This document shows, one piece after another, positions 50,136 through 56,854 of a stretch of DNA of 64,000 nucleotides. Position numbers and translations under genes: made by a program. Source of the DNA: Ruminococcaceae bacterium UBA7080 (GTDB taxonomy: Bacteria; Bacillota; Clostridia; Oscillospirales; Acutalibacteraceae). Position 1 is the stretch's first letter. Every line of letters begins with the position of its first letter. Location of the stretch: the NCBI GenBank assembly GCA_002493595.1, contig DKZG01000033.1, forward strand, positions 20,079 through 84,078, read 5' to 3'. Below the pieces are notes generated by a model. The model saw only the letters and a program-made list of their open reading frames with translations, did not search any database and was not told the DNA's origin.

Positions 50136-51161
50136 TTAAATATTGCAAATAATATAAGCCTCATTCGATGTTGTTGTAAGAGTCGGAATAAGAGACGCTC
50201 TTGACCTGTCGTGTATTCTAAACCTTGTTATCTCGGTATAATTCGAATTAACAGTATCGATAATTCCAACATCAATAATATTTTCAAAATCTCCGATTAA
50301 TACAGGTGAGTAATCCTCGTTGTTTGGTAAAATATTATTAGAAAATTCTCGCACAACATACTTATCATTAAAAATAAACTCACCGTTAATTTTTTTGATA
50401 AGGTTTACACCATTTTGAATAGTGTCGAGTTTTTTAAAACCGTTTTTATTTGTATATATAACGGCTTTTCTTTTGGCATTTCCGCAAAGATTATCATTTA
50501 TCTTTGATGTCAACTCGGTGACATCTGTATTAATAGCCTCTTTTGAATTAATGAGCATAGACAAAATATATTTGTTTTCAGCGTTGACATATCGCATATT
50601 GTGTATACTTTCAATCGCTTTCTCGCAAGTCTCTTTATCGTCATCATATTGTTGCTCGTTCATCAGTAAATAATCATCTATATTGATAAGCTCATCGCAG
50701 GATGTTTTGACGGTATTAACCAAGGCATGTATAGAAATTGGCGTACCGTGGTGACTCTCGTCAACCTCGTCAGCCGATGAGTCAGTCGGATATTTACTCA
50801 CGAGGTAACGCTTTCTATTTGCGTTGACGATATGTCGTCTTGTTGCAATAAGTTGAGGGTGTTCGTTATCAATAAATCCCATATCTTCAACGGACTCCCC
50901 GGCGTATGTACTCAGCAATGTTAATACATCGTTTAAGTCCTTTGATTTTCTTTGATATTCCATCTCTTTTGCTTTTGCCTCAAGACGAGCCAGGGTTTCT
51001 CTGTTGCAAGGGTTATATTCATTAACGCATTTAGATAACGCCTCGTCTCGACTTTTCTCCGCCTCTTTAACTATTTGTGTCAATCTTTCGGCTTTTTCCT
51101 TGAGTGCGATACTCTTGTCCTTGTTTACCCACGGGATATTAAAATTGATTGTTTCACTCAT
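50136..51161 (-). CDS. HK97-fold major-capsid-like protein
   Basis: A 341-residue protein. Residues 12-85 are a charged coiled coil (LKEKAERLTQIVKEAEKSRD), comparable to the scaffolding delta domain of HK97 gp5. Residues about 95-230 are alpha/beta with weak similarity. Residues 232-341 follow the HK97 capsid C-terminus: AVIYTNKNGFKKLDTIQNG, NGEFIFNDK, PVLIGDFENIIDVGIIDTVN, and a terminal SNEAYIICNI. It would assemble into a protein shell. No maturation protease, portal or terminase lies near. Overlaps the 78-residue gene by 4 bases. Similarity is judged by eye. Confidence 0.72.
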   Translation of the reverse strand: MSETINFNIPWVNKDKSIALKEKAERLTQIVKEAEKSRDEALSKCVNEYNPCNRETLARLEAKAKEMEYQRKSKDLNDVLTLLSTYAGESVEDMGFIDNEHPQLIATRRHIVNANRKRYLVSKYPTDSSADEVDESHHGTPISIHALVNTVKTSCDELINIDDYLLMNEQQYDDDKETCEKAIESIHNMRYVNAENKYILSMLINSKEAINTDVTELTSKINDNLCGNAKRKAVIYTNKNGFKKLDTIQNGVNLIKKINGEFIFNDKYVVREFSNNILPNNEDYSPVLIGDFENIIDVGIIDTVNSNYTEITRFRIHDRSRASLIPTLTTTSNEAYIICNI

Positions 51162-51394
51162 TTTATAAGTAGTCTCCTTTCAAGATTAGTTAAATACTTG
51201 TCAAATTTATTGACATTTTCGTTTATTGCTTTTTTAGAGTTGTATTGTAAGGCTATATATAAATTTAAAGATAATAGCCCTAACTCGTCGCCGAGGTCTT
51301 TGTTAATCTCTTTATTGTTTAACGCCTCGATACATTCAACTCTACTTTTAAAATAAACATCATAAATACTTTGGATTTTTTCATTAATATCCAT
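51158..51394 (-). CDS. Small helical element protein, unknown (78 residues)
   Basis: Starts MDINEKIQSIYDVYFKSRVE, nearly all helix, ending in LERRLLIK; Asn/Lys-rich. The stop overlaps the capsid-like start by 4 bases, so they are co-translated. It could be a scaffold, capsid-binding or size-determining factor, or a small regulator. The sequence gives no proof for any of these. Confidence 0.6.
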   Translation of the reverse strand: MDINEKIQSIYDVYFKSRVECIEALNNKEINKDLGDELGLLSLNLYIALQYNSKKAINENVNKFDKYLTNLERRLLIK

Positions 51395-51415
51395 TTTTGT
51401 TACACATCCTTTTAA

Positions 51416-51628
51416 TTAAGTTGAAATTTTAGACATTTCATCCTCGTTAATACCCAACATCGATAACAATGCGTCGAGATTGATAAGATACTTAATGCCT
51501 GTTTTAACCACGGGTATAGTACCGTCGTTAATCATACGACGTATCGTCGGCTCTGTCATTTGAGTATCGGGGTCACGTTGTTTGAAATATGTCGCAACCT
51601 CTTTAATGCTCCTCATACGATAACCCAT
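51416..51628 (-). CDS. Excisionase-like winged-helix DNA-binding protein
   Basis: A 70-residue MerR/Xis-type HTH: SIKEVATYFKQRDPDTQMTE, then TIRRMINDGTIPVVKTGIKY and a C-terminal tail. Such proteins direct integrase toward excision and can control early transcription. It is the first gene of the leftward operon, divergent from the repressor, like alpA/xis in satellite islands. AAAGGAGGTG gives a perfect ribosome site. Confidence 0.82.
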   Translation of the reverse strand: MGYRMRSIKEVATYFKQRDPDTQMTEPTIRRMINDGTIPVVKTGIKYLINLDALLSMLGINEDEMSKIST

Positions 51629-51656
51629 ATTTACACCTCCTTTATTTTAGTTTAGG

Positions 51657-51675
51657 GGAATTTATTGTAAATTCC
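51657..51675. promoter_or_regulatory. Palindromic operator candidate between divergent operons
   Basis: GGAATTTA-TTG-TAAATTCC, a perfect 8-bp inverted repeat in the 156-base gap between the excisionase and repressor genes. It is a likely site for the element's repressor or excisionase. Confidence 0.55.
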
Positions 51676-51784
51676 TCTTGCATTTTTTATTGTAATGTTT
51701 TATAATGACCTTGAAAAGATATTAAACTTGCAAAAATTGTTATAAAAGTATCTTTACAATGCATATAGCGAGGGGGTGAGAAAA

Positions 51785-52288
51785 ATGATAATAAATGTGG
51801 GAGATTATAACGGTAACAGTACCGAGATACTCGGTAATCATTTAAGAGGTTTAATAAAGCGTGCTATAAAAGATAAAAAATATAGTAGTGTGCAAAACTT
51901 TTTTAATGAATTGTCAATCGATATAGCCGAAATGGGAATAGACGAAAAAATCCCCGATATTGCAAAACCAACCAATTACAATAAATATCTTAATGGCTCG
52001 GTAAATATGAAAATCGAACTATTAAAACAAATTTGTAAAAAGTTGGATTGTTCCGCTGACTATTTACTCGGATTAACTCCGTTTAACAAAAGTCCTCAAG
52101 GTACAATATATATTTTGTTTCATAATATCGATAATGATATTGAAATCACCGAGGATTTAGAAGACTATAATAAAACGGTTATAACCTACAAAAATAAAAA
52201 AATCATCGTGGATAACGACGATTTGGTAAAGGATATTAATCATATTTTAAAATTTTATCTTTATGATAAAACTCACAAGGAGGATTAA
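51785..52288 (+). CDS. Phage-type repressor with XRE-like HTH
   Basis: A 167-residue protein. Residues about 15-90 form an unusually spaced Cro/C1-like HTH region (LIKRAIKDKKYSSVQNFFNE, then IAKPTNYNKYLNGSVNMKIE and LLKQICKKLDCSADYLLGL). The C-terminal half (about 95-167) is beta-rich and acidic (NDIEITEDLEDYNKTVITYK) and could be the oligomerisation or inducer part. It is divergent from xis, as Stl-type repressors are. ATG 51785 is preferred because AGGGGGTGA lies before it; a GTG 9 bases earlier is possible. Confidence 0.72.
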   Translation: MIINVGDYNGNSTEILGNHLRGLIKRAIKDKKYSSVQNFFNELSIDIAEMGIDEKIPDIAKPTNYNKYLNGSVNMKIELLKQICKKLDCSADYLLGLTPFNKSPQGTIYILFHNIDNDIEITEDLEDYNKTVITYKNKKIIVDNDDLVKDINHILKFYLYDKTHKED

Positions 52289-52290
52289 CA

Positions 52291-52485
52291 ATGTCACAGT
52301 TAAAAGACATCCGTAAAAATTCGGGATTATCTCAATCCAAATTATCGGAGGCGTCGGGTGTAAATGTGCGAATGATACAAGACTACGAGCAGGGTCACAA
52401 AAACATTAACACGGCGCAAGCCTTAAACGTTTATAAACTCGCTCAAGCCCTCGGCGTGACCGTGGAGGATTTACTCGAAATTTGA
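52291..52485 (+). CDS. Small XRE-family regulator (64 residues)
   Basis: A single Cro/C1 HTH: LKDIRKNSGLSQSKLSEASG, then NVRMIQDYEQGHKNIN and ALGVTVEDLLEI. AAGGAGG precedes the ATG, and the start lies 2 bases after the repressor stop. It may work with the larger repressor in a lysogeny-type switch. Confidence 0.85.
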   Translation: MSQLKDIRKNSGLSQSKLSEASGVNVRMIQDYEQGHKNINTAQALNVYKLAQALGVTVEDLLEI

Positions 52486-52498
52486 ATAAACAAAAAAT

Positions 52499-52560
52499 CC
52501 CCGAACGTTGCACCGTTCGAGGAGGCGATAATTATATCCGATAATGATATAACAACCTAA
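52499..52560. other. Structured non-coding leader upstream of the 52-residue gene
   Basis: CCCGAACG-TTGCAC-CGTTCGAGG forms a hairpin, followed by TATATC / GATATA arms. On the minus strand the first hairpin is followed by a T run. No gene runs leftward here, so it may end antisense transcripts or act in the leader of the small gene and integrase. Confidence 0.4.
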
Positions 52561-52624
52561 CCATGTTAATTATATCATACCTCGGACTATTTTTAAACAT
52601 TAATTTATATGGAGGTATATTATT

Positions 52625-52783
52625 ATGACATTTAAAGAAATCTTACGAAATTATGAGAAGACTCAAAATCGCAAAATTACCAACCCGTTGCTATTAAAGG
52701 CTTTTGCTAAAATCTACAATGATAAAGGTGGCGAGTTAATCGACAAAGTATTAAGTAAAAATAAAGTGAAAGAGGGTATTTAA
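52625..52783 (+). CDS. Small basic protein (52 residues) before the integrase
   Basis: Reads MTFKEILRNYEKTQNRKITN and ends KVLSKNKVKEGI; basic and helical. TGGAGGT precedes the ATG at good spacing, and the integrase GTG follows 1 base after its stop. It is probably real and co-translated with the integrase. A DNA-binding directionality role is possible but not shown. Confidence 0.62.
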   Translation: MTFKEILRNYEKTQNRKITNPLLLKAFAKIYNDKGGELIDKVLSKNKVKEGI

Positions 52784-52784
52784 T

Positions 52785-53966
52785 GTGAGCGATAGAAAAA
52801 TTGACACGGGTATAATACAACGTGGTAATACTTATCGTTTTACTGTATATCTCGGATATGACACCAATCATAAACAGATACGCAAAACAACAACCTTTAC
52901 ACCTCCCAGCAATGTCACTCAACGCAAAGCGGATAAACTCGCAAAAGAGGAGTATATCCATTTTAAAAACAAGTGCAAAGGCTTAACCGCATTAAACGAA
53001 AATATGCGATTTAATGACTTATGCGACGTGTATTTTAAAATATATGCACCAAATAGATTAAAACCAATTACTATATATAACTATCATAATATGATAAAGT
53101 ATCATTTTATCGAGTATTTTGGTAATAAGCGATTAAAGGATATTACATCGGGTGTAATTACTGATTTTTTTAATAAACATAAAACAACTGACAAAAACGG
53201 CAACAAAAAGGCGTTGACACATTCAAACGCTAAAAAATTATACACGATATTACAAAGTGTTTTCACATTTGCGGTGTCTCAAAACTTTATAAAAAAGTCT
53301 CCATGTCGAAATATTATATTGCCGTCAAATAAAAGTGACAACGAAAATAACCGAAAATACTTAACCGAGGGAGAGTTTGCACGCTTTTTAAAATTGTTTG
53401 AGGGTTACTCAAGTTTTAATACAATTATAAAAGTGCTTTTATATACGGGTATGCGTTCGGGTGAGTGTTTGGGGTTGAGATGGGATGATGTGGACTTTAA
53501 AAATAATATGATACACATTACACATACGCTATCCGATGTGGGTGGAAAACACTTTTTAACTGCACCAAAAACAAAAGGTAGTAATCGCTACATTTATATG
53601 AATAGTACCGTACGGGAATTGTTAAAAGAACATCGAAAACATCAAAAAGAGTTACAATTAGCTTTGACCGATTTTGAACATCCCGAAATGGTGTTCACAT
53701 CGGCAACAGGTAATTATAAAGACCGTAGTTGTTTAAATACATCCTTTAAACGATATCTAAAAAATAGCGAGTTTGATTTTTTGACACTGCACGCATTGAG
53801 ACATTGCAATGCGACTCTATTATTGAATAGTGGTGTTGATTTAAAAGTAGTGTCCGAGCACTTAGGACATTCTGACATAGGCGTTACAGCTAATATATAC
53901 GCTGATGTATTATCATCAACCCGTATTAAAACGGCTCAAATCATTGAGTTTAAATTATCAAGTTAA
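52785..53966 (+). CDS. int: Tyrosine recombinase (integrase) of the rpsI element
   Basis: A 393-residue phage-type integrase: N-terminal arm-binding domain (about 1-65), core-binding domain (about 75-175), catalytic domain (about 195-385). Catalytic residues are visible in order: R in TGMRSGE, K in PKTKGSNR, HxxR in LHALRH, H in HLGHSDI and the nucleophile Y in ANIYADV. It would join the element's attP to the 3' end of rpsI. GTG start preceded by AGAGGG. Confidence 0.95.
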   Translation: MSDRKIDTGIIQRGNTYRFTVYLGYDTNHKQIRKTTTFTPPSNVTQRKADKLAKEEYIHFKNKCKGLTALNENMRFNDLCDVYFKIYAPNRLKPITIYNYHNMIKYHFIEYFGNKRLKDITSGVITDFFNKHKTTDKNGNKKALTHSNAKKLYTILQSVFTFAVSQNFIKKSPCRNIILPSNKSDNENNRKYLTEGEFARFLKLFEGYSSFNTIIKVLLYTGMRSGECLGLRWDDVDFKNNMIHITHTLSDVGGKHFLTAPKTKGSNRYIYMNSTVRELLKEHRKHQKELQLALTDFEHPEMVFTSATGNYKDRSCLNTSFKRYLKNSEFDFLTLHALRHCNATLLLNSGVDLKVVSEHLGHSDIGVTANIYADVLSSTRIKTAQIIEFKLSS

Positions 53967-53967
53967 T

Positions 53968-54012
53968 AAAAAATCGACTTGCTGTTGATTACAGTAGGTC
54001 GCTTTTTATCAT
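53968..54012 (+). terminator. Probable integrase terminator
   Basis: Imperfect stem AAAAAATCGACTTGCTG / CAGTAGGTCGCTTTTT, including G-U pairs, then TATCATTTTT. It starts 2 bases after the integrase stop. Confidence 0.7.
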
Positions 54013-54025
54013 TTTTATATTAAAT

Positions 54026-54044
54026 AAACACCAAATAAACACCA
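54026..54044. repeat. Arm-type direct repeat, right copy
   Basis: Same 19-mer as at 47012-47030 and in the same orientation, 70 bases inside attR. Confidence 0.7.
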
Positions 54045-54066
54045 TTGTATAATTTTCAGCACAGAA

Positions 54067-54101
54067 AAAAGTCCCGAATATATTGAAAATTCGGGACTTT
54101 T
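54067..54101 (-). terminator. Element-supplied terminator for rpsI
   Basis: 12-bp arms AAAAGTCCCGAA / TTCGGGACTTTT, with a further T-rich tail on the minus strand. It sits just inside attR, 15 bases after the rpsI stop, and replaces the host terminator left at 46834-46859. Confidence 0.8.
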
Positions 54102-54113
54102 GGAGTTTGTAAT

Positions 54114-54128
54114 AATTATCTCTTTGAG
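54114..54128. repeat. attR core, overlapping the rpsI 3' end
   Basis: AATTATCTCTTTGAG; on the minus strand it holds the last Ser-Lys-Arg codons and stop of rpsI, so integration leaves the ribosomal protein intact. Confidence 0.85.
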
Positions 54129-54514
54129 AACTGTGGTGCACGACGTGCTTTTTTGAGACCCGGCTTCTTTCTTTCCTTCATACGTGGGTCACGTGTGAGG
54201 AAGCCTGCCTTTTTAAGAGCAGGGCGAAGGGACTCGTCATATTGAAGAAGAGCTCTTGCAATACCATGACGAATTGCACCTGCCTGGCCTGTTACACCAC
54301 CGCCGTTTACGCGGCAAACGATGTCAAACTTTTCAGTTGTTTCTGTAAGATTAAGAGGCTGACGAACGATGAGCTTAAGTGTTTCAAGACCAAAGTAATC
54401 GTCAATATCTCTGTCGTTGATTGTGATTTTGCCGGTACCTGCATAAACGCGTACACGAGCTACAGACTCTTTTCTTCTGCCTGTGCCGTAGAAATAAGGA
54501 TTTGTTTCGTACAT
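54116..54514 (-). CDS. rpsI: 30S ribosomal protein S9
   Basis: A 132-residue protein starting YETNPYFYGTGRRKESVARV and ending KARRAPQFSKR, the conserved C-terminal tail that reaches the P site. GGINGGGVTGQAGAIRHGIA-type core is present (RVNGGGVTGQAGAIRHGIAR). It lies 16 bases after rplM. The last codons are the attachment site of the neighbouring element and remain unchanged in sequence. Confidence 0.97.
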   Translation of the reverse strand: MYETNPYFYGTGRRKESVARVRVYAGTGKITINDRDIDDYFGLETLKLIVRQPLNLTETTEKFDIVCRVNGGGVTGQAGAIRHGIARALLQYDESLRPALKKAGFLTRDPRMKERKKPGLKKARRAPQFSKR

Positions 54515-54530
54515 AATTCAGATACCTCCT

Positions 54531-54959
54531 TTAAAATTCCCAAGCTTCAGGCTTCTGAGCCTCATGCTTGTGGTCAGCGCTCTTATAGATGCGGCATCTT
54601 GTAAGCTGCTTTCTGCCGATAGTTGTATCAGGGATCATACCCTTAACAGCAAGCTGCATAGCAAAGTCGCTCTTTTCTTTCATAAGAGTCGAGTACTTAA
54701 CTTCCTTGAGGTTACCGATGTAACCTGTGTGATGCTGATAAAGCTTTTTGTTAAGCTTGTCGCCTGTGAGAACAGCTTTATCAGTATTAATGATAATAAC
54801 GAAATCACCGCAGTCAACATGTGGCATAAATACGGGCTTGTGCTTGCCTCTGAGAAGAACAGCAGCTTCAGCAGCTACACGTCCGAGAGGTTTGTCAGCA
54901 GCATCAATAATATACCACTTGCGTTCGATTTCGTCAGCTTTTGGCATAAATGTTGACAT
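54531..54959 (-). CDS. rplM: 50S ribosomal protein L13
   Basis: A 142-residue protein with KWYIIDAADKPLGRVAAEAA, then LRGKHKPVF and GDFVIIINTDKAVLTGDKLN, all typical L13. The start MSTFMPKADE is chosen for GGAGG 8 bases before the ATG; the TTG two codons earlier is unlikely. First gene of the rplM-rpsI operon. Confidence 0.97.
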   Translation of the reverse strand: MSTFMPKADEIERKWYIIDAADKPLGRVAAEAAVLLRGKHKPVFMPHVDCGDFVIIINTDKAVLTGDKLNKKLYQHHTGYIGNLKEVKYSTLMKEKSDFAMQLAVKGMIPDTTIGRKQLTRCRIYKSADHKHEAQKPEAWEF

Positions 54960-54997
54960 AATCAATATCCTCCAAACTAAAATATTTTAAATCATTA

Positions 54998-55029
54998 ACT
55001 GCCTGTGGGATAGCTAACATAACGGCAGT
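54998..55029 (-). promoter_or_regulatory. Hairpin in the rplM leader
   Basis: ACTGCC and GGCAGT enclose about 20 nt, 39 bases upstream of the rplM start. Ribosomal-protein leaders for L13 exist in Firmicutes; whether this is one cannot be told from the hairpin alone. Confidence 0.4.
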
Positions 55030-55191
55030 CATTTTTTTAGTGCTTGAATATAATAGCATAGAGAGATTTGATAGTCAATAAAAAAATGAAATAATTTTTA
55101 TATATGAGGTGCATTCCTTGCTTTTTCTCGTTTTTTCTTTGTTTTTCATAATATTATCTGATTTATTATTTACGGAAAGGAGGCGCTTTTT

Positions 55192-55380
55192 TTGGATGGC
55201 TGCTCATTAAATATGACGGTATCTGCTCTGGCGTGTGCCATATCAAAGGGTAAAAGCGATGCGCAGCTTGCGGTGCTGGCTGCCTTTTTTACACAGCTTG
55301 GTGATTCCCTGGAAACAATTGCAGCGGGCAATGAACTTTGCTGCGGACAGCCTGACGGCAGTGCAGTAAATATTACTTGA
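55192..55380 (+). CDS. Small protein of the DUF6774 type (62 residues)
   Basis: MDGCSLNMTVSALACAISKG, then LAVLAAFFTQLGDSLETIAA, ending with a short Cys-containing tail. The pattern of a LSALA helix and a second AxFxQLGDxLxTIAA helix fits the small clostridial DUF6774 family of unknown function. TTG start preceded by AAAGGAGGCG. The metF promoter lies directly after it. The upstream 55034-55191 stretch shows only AT-rich sequence. Confidence 0.68.
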   Translation: MDGCSLNMTVSALACAISKGKSDAQLAVLAAFFTQLGDSLETIAAGNELCCGQPDGSAVNIT

Positions 55381-55405
55381 ATTCCTACCAAAGCGGTAGT
55401 ATAAT
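55377..55405 (+). promoter_or_regulatory. Promoter of the methionine operon with internal operator-like repeat
   Basis: TTGAAT, 17-base spacer, perfect TATAAT. The inverted repeat CTACC-AAAGC-GGTAG (55385-55399) fills the spacer exactly, so a bound protein would block RNA polymerase. The Rrf2 regulator at the end of the operon is the obvious candidate. Confidence 0.68.
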
Positions 55406-55437
55406 ACATTTATACTATCAAAGGGATTTGTATTCAT

Positions 55438-56304
55438 ATGAAAATAAGTAAAATCTTAAATAATAAAAAAGTTACTGTATCTTTTGAGGTCTTTCCTCCG
55501 AAGGAATGGGCAAAAATAGCTGATACTAAAAAGGTAATCAGCGAAATGGTGCAGGACAAGCCTGCTTTTATGAGTGTTACCTATGGTGCGTCGGGCACGA
55601 CAAGCGGCTATACTACTGAAATAGCCAAAGCAATTTCTCAAGGCGGAGTAACACCATTGTCACATCTTACCTGTCTGACCTCAACCAAGGAAAAAATAAA
55701 TTGTGTTTTGGATGAGCTTGAAGCAAACGGGGTTGAAAATATTCTTGCACTTAGGGGCGATATTCCTAAGGATTTTGTTATGTGTGAGGGGCAGTATTAT
55801 CACCATGCCTATGAACTTGTTAATGAAATTAAAGCAAGGGGGAATTTTTGTATCGGCGGTGCCTGCTACCCTGAGATACATCCTGAGTCCGGTAACAGGG
55901 TGGAGGATATCGCACGTCTTAAGGCAAAGGTTGACTGCGGCCTTGATTTTCTTACAACCCAAATGTTTTTTGATAATGAGGCATTTTACCGTTTTCGGGA
56001 AATGTGTGCGATAAAAGAAATTAATGTGCCGATTATTGCAGGGATTATGCCCATTACAAATGCAAAGCAAATTAAGCGCAGCGTGGAGCTGTCTAACTGC
56101 TCATTACCTAAAAAATTTGAGAAAATAATGGAACGATTCGGTGAGAATCCGGATGTTATGAAGCAGGCAGGTATTATTTATGCTACGGAGCAGATAATAG
56201 ATTTAATGGCAAACGGTGTTAATAATATACACATTTATACAATGAATAAGCCGGATGTTGCACATCAGATAATGGAAGGACTGTCGGCTATAATAAATGA
56301 ATAG
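55438..56304 (+). CDS. metF: Methylenetetrahydrofolate reductase
   Basis: A 288-residue TIM-barrel flavoprotein making 5-methyl-THF for methionine synthesis. It has VSFEVFPPKE near the N-terminus, MSVTYGASGTT, ILALRGDIPKD, and FLTTQMFFDNEAFYRF. AAAGGG precedes the ATG. It overlaps the MetH-activation gene by 8 bases. No SAM riboswitch fits in the short leader. Confidence 0.95.
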   Translation: MKISKILNNKKVTVSFEVFPPKEWAKIADTKKVISEMVQDKPAFMSVTYGASGTTSGYTTEIAKAISQGGVTPLSHLTCLTSTKEKINCVLDELEANGVENILALRGDIPKDFVMCEGQYYHHAYELVNEIKARGNFCIGGACYPEIHPESGNRVEDIARLKAKVDCGLDFLTTQMFFDNEAFYRFREMCAIKEINVPIIAGIMPITNAKQIKRSVELSNCSLPKKFEKIMERFGENPDVMKQAGIIYATEQIIDLMANGVNNIHIYTMNKPDVAHQIMEGLSAIINE

Positions 56305-56854
56305 ACAGGAGATTTTGCGCTATCTCAGAACATCGTCAAAAACGGACGATGAGAGATTGCTTGCGCTGATTGACGAGTGCTGCAGCGAGGTTAATGCTTG
56401 CGTTAAGCCAAGGACGCTTCACAGAATATTTGATTGTGTCGTAACGGACGACAACTTGATGGTAGATGGTTTTGTGTTTAAAAGCAGGCGTCTTGCCGAT
56501 ACGCTGAGGGGATGCAATAAGGTCTGTATTTTCGGAGCAACACTCGGTACGGAATGTGACAGACTTCTGAGAACCTACAGTGCTTCAAATATATCAAAAT
56601 CCGTGGTTCTTCAGGCTTGTCTTGCCTCCAAGATTGAAGAGGTATGCGATGGGCTTGAGGATATTTTAAAAAAGCAGGGTATGAAGCTGAAAATGAGATA
56701 TTCCCCCGGTTATTTTGATTTGGATATAAAAGAAAATACAAAAATTTTTGAAATGCTTGAGCTGACGAAGCGTATAGGGTTGACTTTAACGGATACTTGT
56801 CAGATGGTACCAACCAAGTCGGTGACAGCAATTATAGGGATAGAAAATGATTAG
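56297..56854 (+). CDS. Stand-alone methionine synthase reactivation-domain protein
   Basis: A 185-residue protein related to the C-terminal reactivation (SAM-binding) domain of cobalamin-dependent methionine synthase: MRYSPGYFDLDIKENTKIFE, then RIGLTLTDTCQMVPTKSVTA. It should allow SAM-dependent reductive methylation of inactive cob(II)alamin on MetH. In E. coli this is part of the single MetH chain. Here it overlaps metF and metH by 8 bases each. Confidence 0.9.
   Translation: MNRQEILRYLRTSSKTDDERLLALIDECCSEVNACVKPRTLHRIFDCVVTDDNLMVDGFVFKSRRLADTLRGCNKVCIFGATLGTECDRLLRTYSASNISKSVVLQACLASKIEEVCDGLEDILKKQGMKLKMRYSPGYFDLDIKENTKIFEMLELTKRIGLTLTDTCQMVPTKSVTAIIGIEND

Larger units (their letters stand above)
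46867..54128. mobile_element. 7.3-kb integrative element (phage-satellite-like) in rpsI
   Basis: Bounded by the 15-base direct repeat AATTATCTCTTTGAG, whose right copy is the last codons and stop of rpsI (reverse strand). It has integrase at one end, divergent repressor/excisionase genes, a primase-helicase, an origin-like region, an ArpU-like regulator and an HK97-like capsid gene. No terminase, portal, protease, tail, conjugation or resistance gene was found. The gene order resembles phage-inducible chromosomal islands. It is more AT-rich than its flanks and uses CGA/CGT/GAG codons more. Confidence 0.85.

Noticed and set aside
50136..51161. Encapsulin nanocompartment as an alternative for the capsid-like gene
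   Set aside because: The gene is embedded in an integrase/primase element, has a delta-like coiled coil and no cargo enzyme beside it, so a phage-type capsid relation is more likely. Not excluded without structure prediction.
55381..55437. SAM or T-box riboswitch before metF
   Set aside because: Only about 30 bases of leader remain after the promoter, too short for either.
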